From Rubrivivax sp. (GTDB lineage Bacteria > Pseudomonadota > Gammaproteobacteria > Burkholderiales > Burkholderiaceae), in contig SEEY01000337.1 of assembly GCA_004211235.1 (NCBI GenBank), forward strand, positions 1-5,109: a stretch of DNA of 5,109 nucleotides, read 5' to 3'. A program made the position numbers and the translations under genes. Position 1 is the stretch's first letter; each line of letters opens with the position of its first letter. Under the pieces are notes generated by a model, which was not told the origin of the DNA, made no database searches, and was given only the letters and a program-made list of their open reading frames with translations. Below, one piece after another: positions 1 to 5,109 of this stretch.

Positions 1-84
1 CTCGACGGCAGCGACGAACAGCGCGTTGTCAGCCAGCGAGCTGAAAAACTGCGCCGACATGATGGTGTAGAAGCCGCGTTTCAT
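1..84 (-). CDS. lplT: Lysophospholipid transporter LplT, N-terminal fragment (runs off left edge)
   Basis: Only the first 28 codons are present. The reverse strand from the ATG at 84-82 starts MKRGFYTIMSAQFFSSLADN and continues with a hydrophobic stretch (ALFVAAVE). This closely resembles the conserved N-terminus of LplT, a major-facilitator-superfamily inner-membrane flippase. In E. coli, LplT moves lysophospholipids to the cytoplasmic face for re-acylation by Aas. The visible part is the short cytoplasmic start plus the beginning of transmembrane helix 1. No strong Shine-Dalgarno is seen: the best candidate is AGGA (complement of 99-102), 14 nt before the ATG, which is rather far. The gene is divergent from alr. 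Identification rests on recognising this short motif; the rest of the protein and any adjacent acyltransferase lie outside the window. Confidence 0.82.
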   Translation of the reverse strand, partial: MKRGFYTIMSAQFFSSLADNALFVAAVE

Positions 85-147
85 CGACCGGAGTGCGATC
101 CTGACAGGGGAGCCATGGGCAAGAGAGGTCGACTAAGGACGAGGCGG

Positions 148-160
148 AGCGGGTTTATAG
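148..160 (-). promoter_or_regulatory. Candidate extended -10 promoter for lplT
   Basis: On the reverse strand the sequence TGCTATAAA appears in an otherwise very GC-rich stretch. It has TATAAA at 159-154 and a TG dinucleotide one base upstream, the extended -10 arrangement of sigma-70 promoters. No good -35 hexamer sits 16-18 nt upstream, which fits a TG-dependent promoter. Transcription would begin near 147, giving lplT a leader of roughly 60 nt. This is a motif match only. Confidence 0.42.
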
Positions 161-190
161 CACGCGGTCCGGCGCGTGCCTGACGGCTGC

Positions 191-219
191 GTGACGCGCA
201 AAATGCGCGGAATGATGAT
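191..219 (+). promoter_or_regulatory. Weak sigma-70-like promoter candidate for alr
   Basis: GTGACG (191-196) and GATGAT (214-219) each match the -35 and -10 consensus at four of six positions and are separated by 17 nt. A start near 226 would leave about 67 nt of leader before alr. In GC-rich DNA such partial matches arise often, so this is only the best candidate on the forward strand of this intergenic region. Confidence 0.22.
195..209. repeat. Perfect 6-bp palindrome with AAA spacer in the lplT-alr divergent region
   Basis: CGCGCA (195-200) and TGCGCG (204-209) are exact inverted repeats around AAA. The palindrome sits between the two divergent starts, inside the spacer of the weak alr promoter candidate and upstream of the lplT -10 candidate. 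It could be a small operator or a chance GC-rich palindrome. There is no T-run after it, so it is not an intrinsic terminator. The rest of 85-293 shows no small gene or RNA that I can recognise. Confidence 0.25.
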
Positions 220-293
220 GCCCCCACGCTCCTTGCAGTCGCCGCTCCCCGAGGGGTCGCCAGGGCTCTCCGGGCGGCCGAGCGTGCCCTGAT

Positions 294-1394
294 ATGCCCC
301 GCCCAATCGAAGCCCTCGTCCACGTCGACGCCCTCGCCCACAACCTCGCCCGCGCCCGAGCCCAGGCGCCCAACGCCCGCGTCTGGGCGGTCGTCAAGGC
401 CAATGCCTACGGCCACGGCATCGAGCGCGCCTTCGAGGGCCTGCGCGCCGCCGACGGCTTCGCGCTGCTGGACCTGGCCGAGGCCGAAAGGCTGCGCGCG
501 CTGGACTGGCGCGGCCCCATCCTGCTGCTGGAAGGCGTGTTCGAGCCGCGCGACCTGGAGCTGTGCTCGCGCCTGAAGCTCTGGCACACCGTGCATTGCG
601 AGCAGCAGATCGACTGGCTCGCCATGCACAAGACCCACGAGCCGCACCGCGTGTTCCTGAAGCTGAACTCGGGCATGAACCGGCTCGGCTTCCCGCCGGC
701 CGCCTTCCGCGCCGCCTACGCGCGCCTGGACGCCCTGCCGCAGGTGGACGAAATCGGCCTGATGACCCATTTCTCGGATGCCGACGCGATGCGACAGGGC
801 ATCGACGGCATCGCCCACCAGCTCGCCGCCTTCGAGGCTGCCGCCGACGGCCTGGCCGGCGAGCGCACGATCGCCAACAGCGCCGCGACGCTGCGCCACG
901 CGGCGCGCACGGCGGCCGACTGGGTGCGCGCCGGCATCATGATCTATGGCGGCGTGCCCGACTTCCCCGAGCATGACGCCGCCCACTGGGATCTGCGCCC
1001 GGCGATGACGCTGCGCTCGATGATCATCGGCGTGCAGCAGCTGCAGCCGGGCGACACGGTGGGCTATGGCAGCGCCTTCCGGGCCGAGCGGGCCACGCGC
1101 GTCGGCATCGTCGCCTGCGGCTACGCCGACGGCTACCCGCGCCATGCGCCGACCGGCACGCCGGTGCTGGTCGACGGGGCGCGCACGCGGACGCTGGGTC
1201 GGGTGTCGATGGACATGCTGGCGGTGGACCTGACGGCCCTGCCGGCGAGCGGCTTCGGCAGCGAAGTGACGTTGTGGGGCGAGGGGCCGCGCGGGTCACG
1301 GCTGGGCATCGACGAGGTGGCCCAATCGGCCGGCACCATCGGCTACGAGCTGATGTGCGCCGTCGCGCCGCGCGTGCCGATTCGGCATGCCTGA
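294..1394 (+). CDS. alr: Alanine racemase, PLP-dependent
   Basis: This 366-residue protein interconverts L- and D-alanine in the cytoplasm, supplying D-Ala for D-Ala-D-Ala in peptidoglycan. The PLP-binding signature [10 protein letters not shown] is at 33-42, with the Schiff-base lysine K35. R130 in GMNRLG matches the arginine that hydrogen-bonds the cofactor oxygen, and R212 in VRAGIMIYG matches the one facing the PLP ring nitrogen. Y277 in CGYADGYPR is the catalytic tyrosine contributed across the dimer, and GRVSMDM (302-308) is the conserved C-terminal active-site loop. The length fits the family (about 355-390). The usual RPGIMLYG motif has Ala in place of Pro here. The ATG at 294 places the PLP lysine at the usual distance from the N-terminus; no clear Shine-Dalgarno precedes it. 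Its 3' end overlaps arfB by 8 nt. It could be the biosynthetic alr or a catabolic dadX paralogue; the absence of a dadA neighbour favours alr. Confidence 0.96.
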   Translation: MPRPIEALVHVDALAHNLARARAQAPNARVWAVVKANAYGHGIERAFEGLRAADGFALLDLAEAERLRALDWRGPILLLEGVFEPRDLELCSRLKLWHTVHCEQQIDWLAMHKTHEPHRVFLKLNSGMNRLGFPPAAFRAAYARLDALPQVDEIGLMTHFSDADAMRQGIDGIAHQLAAFEAAADGLAGERTIANSAATLRHAARTAADWVRAGIMIYGGVPDFPEHDAAHWDLRPAMTLRSMIIGVQQLQPGDTVGYGSAFRAERATRVGIVACGYADGYPRHAPTGTPVLVDGARTRTLGRVSMDMLAVDLTALPASGFGSEVTLWGEGPRGSRLGIDEVAQSAGTIGYELMCAVAPRVPIRHA

Positions 1395-1794
1395 ATTCCA
1401 TTGGGCACCGCGCCCGGACGAACTGGACTTCGACGCCATCCGCGCCAGCGGCCCCGGCGGGCAGAACGTCAACAAGGTCAGCAACGCCGTCCACCTGCGC
1501 TTCGACATCCGCGCGTCCAGCCTGCCCGAGGCGGTCAAGACGCGGCTGCTGAACTGGGCGGACCAGCGCATTACCTCGGAAGGCGTCGTCGTCATCAAGG
1601 CCCAGGACACGCGCAGCCTGGAGCGCAACCGCGCCGACGCCGTCGCCCGCCTGATCGAGCTCGTGCAGGCCGCCGCCCATGTGCCCAAGGCGCGGCGGGC
1701 GACCAAGCCGACCTATGGCTCCAAGCAGCGGCGGCTGGAGGGCAAATCGAAGCGCAGCACGATCAAGGCTGGCCGACGCTCGCCGGCCGAGTAG
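1387..1794 (+). CDS. arfB: Alternative ribosome-rescue factor B (peptidyl-tRNA hydrolase ArfB/YaeJ)
   Basis: This 135-residue protein has the class-I release-factor catalytic domain without the codon-recognition domains. The signature [11 protein letters not shown] lies at 21-31, with the catalytic GGQ at 24-26. A lysine/arginine-rich C-terminal tail covers about 101-131 (KARR, KQRR, KSKR, KAGRR). In E. coli ArfB (140 residues) the GGQ loop hydrolyses peptidyl-tRNA on stalled non-stop ribosomes while the basic tail occupies the empty mRNA entry channel; both parts are present here. The ATG at 1387 lies inside the last codons of alr and overlaps its stop by 8 nt. No Shine-Dalgarno is visible, so translation probably depends on coupling to alr. 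The last 32 nt overlap the 3' end of the opposing EamA gene. The short length and tail argue against prfA, prfB or prfH. Confidence 0.94.
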   Translation: MPEFHWAPRPDELDFDAIRASGPGGQNVNKVSNAVHLRFDIRASSLPEAVKTRLLNWADQRITSEGVVVIKAQDTRSLERNRADAVARLIELVQAAAHVPKARRATKPTYGSKQRRLEGKSKRSTIKAGRRSPAE

Positions 1795-2671
1795 CGACGT
1801 AGAGGCTGACCAGGCACAGGCCCATGCCGCCCACAGCCAACGGCGTGGCCTGCCAGCCCTCCAGCACGGCCGAGACGATCAGCGCGATGACGGGCACCAT
1901 GACGCCCACCAGCGCCGCCTGCGCCGCGCCATTGCGCTCGGCCAGCTTGTAGTAAAGCGTGAAGGCGATGACCGAGCCGAAGGCGGCCAGATAGAACAGG
2001 CTGCCGACGTAGGGCCAGCCGCTGTCGAACACCAGGCCCCGGCCGGTCGCCAGCGACAGGCCGAGCAGGAAGACCGCGCCGTAGCCCATGCTCCAGGCCA
2101 GCACCGGCACCAGCGGCAGGCCGCGCCGCGTCAGCACCAGCGTGAAGAAGCCGCCGATGACGGCGACGACCACGGCGAAGAAGCTCAGGCCCAGCCCCAG
2201 CGCCGCCTGCGGCCGCGCGCCGGTGGCCGCGATCTCGGGCCAGAAGATCAGCGCCACGCCCAGCACCGCGCCGCTGCTTGCTGCCAGGAAGCGCCGGCTG
2301 ACCGGCTGGCGCCAGAGCAGCCAGGCGACCAGTGCGTTCATGAACACCATCAGGCAGAACAGCACCGCCACCAGGCCGCTGGGCACCAGGCGCTCGGCCT
2401 CGTACACCGCCCAGTAGTTGCCCGCGTACTGGACGATGCCGGTGCCCAGCGCATAGCCGTGGGCATAGCGCGGCAGCTTCAGTGACGCGCCCTGCCAACG
2501 CGCCAGGCCGGCGAGCAGAACCGCCGACAACGCGAAGCGCCAGCCGACCGAGGTCAGCACCGGCACCGGCGAGGCGAGCTGGTAGAGGATGACGTGCCAG
2601 GTGCTGGCCCAGATCAGCACCGGAGCGAGGAACAGGAGCCAGGTGGGCAGGCCGTGGCCGCTGCGGCTCAC
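1763..2671 (-). CDS. EamA/DMT-family inner-membrane transporter
   Basis: This 302-residue, strongly hydrophobic protein fits the ten-helix drug/metabolite transporter fold made of two EamA repeats of five helices. Helices fall at about 11-30, 37-57, 70-90, 97-119, 126-145, 156-180, 186-207, 220-241, 249-270 and 276-294. The first helix carries LIWASTW (19-25), like the WGSTW/WGSNF motif of the family, and VPSGLVAVLF (96-105) matches the helix-4 start of repeat 1. The start is a GTG at 2671-2669 whose last bases are shared with the TGA of the upstream LysE gene (GTGA). No Shine-Dalgarno is seen there, so termination-reinitiation is likely. Family members export amino acids, metabolites or drugs; the substrate cannot be read from sequence. 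The C-terminus overlaps arfB on the other strand. Confidence 0.9.
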   Translation of the reverse strand: MSRSGHGLPTWLLFLAPVLIWASTWHVILYQLASPVPVLTSVGWRFALSAVLLAGLARWQGASLKLPRYAHGYALGTGIVQYAGNYWAVYEAERLVPSGLVAVLFCLMVFMNALVAWLLWRQPVSRRFLAASSGAVLGVALIFWPEIAATGARPQAALGLGLSFFAVVVAVIGGFFTLVLTRRGLPLVPVLAWSMGYGAVFLLGLSLATGRGLVFDSGWPYVGSLFYLAAFGSVIAFTLYYKLAERNGAAQAALVGVMVPVIALIVSAVLEGWQATPLAVGGMGLCLVSLYVATRPASVGQP

Positions 2672-3297
2672 GCGGCGCGCTTGAAGGTCGCGAGCAAGGC
2701 GCCGGCCGCGACGAACAGCGAACCGAACACGCGGTTGAGCGTGCGGATGTGGCTCTCGCTCTTCAGTGCCGCCAGCACGCGCGCGGCCAGCACCGTGTAG
2801 CCGCCCATGACGACCAGGTCGGTGAAGGCCAGCGTGGCGCCGATCACCAGGTATTGCCGGCCGAGCGGCGCATGCAGATCGAGAAACTGCGGCACCACGG
2901 CGAGCAGGAAGACCGTGCCCTTGGGGTTGACCGCATTGATGCCCCAGCCGCGCAGCACGAGCTGGCGCCGCGTCGCCTGCACCGCAACGTCACCCGCCGC
3001 CACCAGCGGCCGGGCCGGCGCGCGCCACTGCTGCACGCCCAGGAAGATGAGATAGGCCACGCCGGCCCACTTGATGAAGGCGAACGCAGTCTCGGACGTC
3101 GCGATCAGCGCGCCCAGGCCGGCGCTGACGAAAAGCACCTGGGTCAGGATGCCGAGGATGAGGCCGAAGGTCATGAAGTAGCCGCGCCGGAAGCCGTGGC
3201 TCAAGCCCGCGCTCATGGCCGCCACCGCACCGGCTCCGGGTGACAGGCTGATCGCCCAGCACGCGGCAAAAAGGGTCAACCACACCGAGAAGTCCAT
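2668..3297 (-). CDS. LysE/RhtB-family amino-acid exporter
   Basis: This 209-residue membrane protein is of usual LysE-family length (about 200-215) with six probable helices near 1-25, 40-64, 68-90, 113-138, 148-172 and 187-205. The N-terminal SPGAGAVAAM (19-28) with SHGFRRG (33-39), and the mid-protein NAVNPKGTVF (121-130) followed by VPQFL (135-139), are the family hallmarks. Members export lysine, arginine, homoserine, threonine, cysteine or related compounds; specificity is not evident here. The ATG at 3297-3295 is supported by GGAG (complement of 3304-3307) six nt upstream. The reading frame stays open far beyond this start up to 4146, but that part is antisense to another gene and has no transporter-like sequence. 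It is first in a two-gene unit with the EamA gene, which it overlaps by 4 nt. No LysR-type regulator lies beside it. Confidence 0.93.
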   Translation of the reverse strand: MDFSVWLTLFAACWAISLSPGAGAVAAMSAGLSHGFRRGYFMTFGLILGILTQVLFVSAGLGALIATSETAFAFIKWAGVAYLIFLGVQQWRAPARPLVAAGDVAVQATRRQLVLRGWGINAVNPKGTVFLLAVVPQFLDLHAPLGRQYLVIGATLAFTDLVVMGGYTVLAARVLAALKSESHIRTLNRVFGSLFVAAGALLATFKRAA

Positions 3298-3303
3298 CAC
3301 TGG

Positions 3304-3307
3304 CTCC
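3304..3307 (-). promoter_or_regulatory. Shine-Dalgarno that fixes the LysE-family start
   Basis: GGAG on the reverse strand lies six nt from the ATG at 3297. It is the only well-placed ribosome-binding site among the gene starts in this window, and it supports a 209-residue protein over the much longer open frame. The remaining divergent gap (3298-3411) has no convincing promoter pair on either strand. Confidence 0.6.
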
Positions 3308-3411
3308 GTTAGAAACTGCCGGGCGGCGAGTGTCCCACGCAGCCCTGCGGCGGCGCCGGCTCGGGCTTTTTCACCGCGGCGGCGGCGCGCGCCAGTGGCC
3401 AGAATCGGCGC

Positions 3412-4113
3412 ATGCGACGCGATGCCCCACCTTCCCTGCAACGGCAGATCCTCGGCACCCGCCGCTGGCTGCAGACCCACCGCTGGCTGCGCCTGCATGT
3501 CGGCCTGATCGCACTGTGCTGCCTGGGCAGCCTCTGGCTCAGCGGCGCGCTGCTGCACTGGGCCGGGGTGGAGGCGCTGTCGCTGCGCTTCGGGCTGAGC
3601 CTGGGCATCAGCTACGGTATCTACCTCGGGCTGCTGCGGCTGTGGGCGGCCTATCTGCTCGGCCGTGAGGACGCGGACATCGCCGACGCCGCCGAGATCG
3701 GCTGGGACTTCGCCGATGCCGGCGCCAGCGCGGGCGGCCGGGCCCTGGATGCGCTGGACCTCGCCGCCGGTGCCGACGAAGGCGCGCTGCTGCTGCTGCC
3801 GATCGCCGCACTGGTGGCCATGGCGCTGGCGCTCGCGGCACTGCTGGGCACCGGCGTGACGCTGCTGTTCGGCGTCGAGGTGCTGATGGCCGTGTCCGTC
3901 GAAGTCGCGCTGGCCGCCTTTGCCGCCGGGCTGGCCTGGCGGCATCAACGCCAGTTCGAGCGCGGCGGCTGGCTGCGCTGCGCGCTGCGCCACACCTGGG
4001 CCGGCGCGCTGGCCTTCCTCGTCGCAGGCGTCGGCCTGGGCGCGGTGCTGGACCGCTGGATGCCAGAGGCGCAGTCGCTTGCGCATGCCGTCAGGATCTG
4101 GCGCACGCACTGA
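3412..4113 (+). CDS. Membrane protein of unknown function upstream of radA
   Basis: I do not recognise this 233-residue protein. Residues 1-28 are basic and Trp/Arg-rich. Hydrophobic segments follow at about 29-49, 58-83, 126-147, 148-176 and 195-215, consistent with four to five membrane helices. Between helices 2 and 3 is an acidic, Asp/Ala-rich loop (about 84-125). The segment THRWLRLHVGL into LSGALLHW (22-50) loosely resembles the HRWLGL...TGALL first helix of PepSY-associated membrane proteins, but the rest does not fit, so I do not assign that family. An internal near-duplication gives RRWLQT/HRWLRL. It is a genuine gene by its uninterrupted membrane-protein pattern and tight fit between neighbours: 114 nt after the divergent LysE start and 13 nt before radA, with which it is probably co-transcribed. 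No Shine-Dalgarno is clear at the ATG, and no alternative in-frame start was found just upstream. Confidence 0.72.
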   Translation: MRRDAPPSLQRQILGTRRWLQTHRWLRLHVGLIALCCLGSLWLSGALLHWAGVEALSLRFGLSLGISYGIYLGLLRLWAAYLLGREDADIADAAEIGWDFADAGASAGGRALDALDLAAGADEGALLLLPIAALVAMALALAALLGTGVTLLFGVEVLMAVSVEVALAAFAAGLAWRHQRQFERGGWLRCALRHTWAGALAFLVAGVGLGAVLDRWMPEAQSLAHAVRIWRTH

Positions 4114-4126
4114 CGACAATGGCCCC

Positions 4127-5109
4127 ATGGCCACGAGCAAAAGCATCTACACCTGCAGCGAATGCGGCGGCACCAGCGCCAAGTGGCTGGGCAAATGCCC
4201 GCACTGCAATGCCTGGAACACGTTGACGGAGACCGCTGCGGAGCCGGCCGGCGGCGCGAAGAATCGCTACCAGTCCCTGGCGCGCAGCCAGCCGGTGGCG
4301 ACGCTCAGCGAGATCGAGGCGAGCGATTTCGAACGCACGCCCACCGGCCAGGAAGAGCTGGACCGCGTGCTCGGCGGCGGCATCGTCGCGGGCGGTGTCG
4401 TGCTGATCGGCGGCGACCCGGGCATCGGCAAATCGACGCTGCTGCTGCAGGCGGTCGAATCGCTGTCGCAGACCGTCAAGGTGCTGTACGTCACCGGCGA
4501 GGAAAGCGGCGCGCAGGTGGCGATGCGCTCGCGGCGCCTCGGCCTGTCGGGCACCCGGGTGCGCGTGCTGGCGGAGATCAGCCTGGAGCGCATCCTGGCG
4601 ACCATCGAGGTCGAGGAGCCGGCCTTCTGCGTCATCGACTCCATCCAGACGATGTACTCCGAGCAGCTCTCTTCCGCCCCCGGCTCGGTCGCCCAGGTGC
4701 GTGAATGCGCCGCGCAGCTGACGCGCACCGCCAAGTCGCGCGGCTGCGCGATGGTGCTGGTGGGTCACGTGACCAAGGAAGGCGCCCTCGCCGGCCCGCG
4801 CGTGCTGGAGCACATCGTCGACACGGTGCTGTATTTCGAGGGCGACACGCACAGCAGCTTCCGACTCGTGCGTGCCATCAAGAACCGCTTCGGCGCGGTC
4901 AACGAGATCGGCGTGTTCGCGATGACGGAGAAGGGCCTGAAGGGCGTGGCCAACCCGAGCGCGATCTTCCTGAGCACGCACACCGAGCCGGTGCCGGGCA
5001 GCTGCGTGCTCGTCACGCTGGAGGGCACGCGACCGCTGCTCGTCGAGCTGCAGGCGCTGGTGGACAGCGGCGGCGTCAGCCCGCGGCGGCTCTCGGTGGG
5101 CCTGGACCG
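4127..5109 (+). CDS. radA: DNA repair protein RadA (Sms), C-terminus cut by right edge
   Basis: 327 codons are present of a protein usually about 450-460 residues long. A four-cysteine zinc finger opens it (C10, C13, C24, C27, within TCSEC and KCPHC). The RecA-like ATPase core has Walker A GDPGIGKST at 96-104 (K102), TGEES at 123-127, a Walker B strand FCVID at 167-171, and the RadA-specific KNRFG at 252-256. From about 285 the Lon-protease-like C-terminal domain begins and runs off the window. In E. coli, RadA drives branch migration of recombination intermediates with RecA; KNRFG and the zinc finger are needed for function. The ATG at 4127 starts the conserved zinc-finger region directly; another ATG at 4119 is out of frame. 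The 13-nt gap to the upstream membrane-protein gene and the weak ribosome site suggest co-transcription. All key residues visible are intact. Confidence 0.96.
   Translation, partial: MATSKSIYTCSECGGTSAKWLGKCPHCNAWNTLTETAAEPAGGAKNRYQSLARSQPVATLSEIEASDFERTPTGQEELDRVLGGGIVAGGVVLIGGDPGIGKSTLLLQAVESLSQTVKVLYVTGEESGAQVAMRSRRLGLSGTRVRVLAEISLERILATIEVEEPAFCVIDSIQTMYSEQLSSAPGSVAQVRECAAQLTRTAKSRGCAMVLVGHVTKEGALAGPRVLEHIVDTVLYFEGDTHSSFRLVRAIKNRFGAVNEIGVFAMTEKGLKGVANPSAIFLSTHTEPVPGSCVLVTLEGTRPLLVELQALVDSGGVSPRRLSVGLD

Noticed and set aside
247..256. CCCCGAGGGG palindrome upstream of alr
   Set aside because: The two-base centre cannot form a stable loop and GC-rich short palindromes are common here. The GAGGGG part is about 37 nt from the alr ATG, too far to act as its ribosome site.
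81..1145. A 354-codon open frame on the reverse strand across alr
   Set aside because: It is antisense to a clearly real alr with all active-site residues. Its product is low-complexity, rich in Ala, Gly, Arg and His, as expected from a GC-rich shadow frame, and it ends at the lplT start.
1679..2485. A 268-codon forward open frame over the arfB end and the EamA gene
   Set aside because: It is rich in Gln, His, Arg and Ala, typical of the complement of a GC-rich hydrophobic gene, and has no domain signature.
3341..3371. AGCCC ... GGGCT followed by five T, terminator-like on the forward strand
   Set aside because: The arms are only five bases with a 17-nt interior that does not pair cleanly, and no forward gene ends nearby. 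It lies in the 5' region of the unknown gene, where an attenuator is conceivable but unsupported.
3412..4113. Assignment of the unknown membrane protein as a PepSY-associated transporter
   Set aside because: Only the first helix loosely resembles that family; the length, the acidic loop and the remaining helices do not match.
3298..4146. N-terminal extension of the LysE-family gene to a 492-residue product
   Set aside because: The added part is antisense to the membrane-protein gene, has Gln/Ala/Arg-rich low-complexity composition, and a good Shine-Dalgarno sits before the ATG at 3297, which gives the usual family length.
4091..4981. A 296-codon reverse-strand open frame across radA
   Set aside because: RadA in the forward frame has every expected motif; the reverse product is compositionally biased and resembles no family.

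Overview
This is a GC-rich stretch (estimated near 70 %, not counted exactly) with tightly packed, mostly housekeeping genes. The proteins and gene order suggest a high-GC betaproteobacterium, most likely Burkholderiales (Rubrivivax/Leptothrix/Roseateles-like). The main clues are a LplT-type N-terminus divergent from alanine racemase, with radA a few genes downstream. The genus is an inference.

Left edge (1-293): the first 28 codons of lplT (lysophospholipid transporter) run leftward off the window. A 209-nt divergent intergenic region separates it from alr. That region holds a good extended -10 candidate for lplT, a weak promoter candidate for alr, and a small perfect palindrome.

Centre left (294-1794): alr (PLP alanine racemase, D-alanine for peptidoglycan) overlaps the next gene by 8 nt. 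That gene encodes the GGQ ribosome-rescue hydrolase ArfB/YaeJ. The two look like one translationally coupled unit.

Centre (1763-3297): two leftward exporter genes, a LysE/RhtB-family gene followed by an EamA (DMT-family) gene, are joined by a 4-nt GTGA stop/start overlap. The EamA gene ends tail-to-tail inside the 3' end of arfB, with a 32-nt antisense overlap. No regulator gene lies beside the pair, so their substrates cannot be assigned.

Right (3412-5109): a 233-residue membrane protein of unknown function ends 13 nt before radA, which is truncated by the window edge after 327 codons. RadA shows its zinc finger, Walker A and B motifs and the KNRFG motif, and acts in branch migration during recombinational repair.

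I see no mobile element, CRISPR array, RNA gene, phage gene or defence system. The coding genes are intact apart from truncation at the two edges. The most open item is the unknown membrane protein ahead of radA. The other notable points are gene overlaps and exporter placement, and I do not see evidence of a new multi-gene system.
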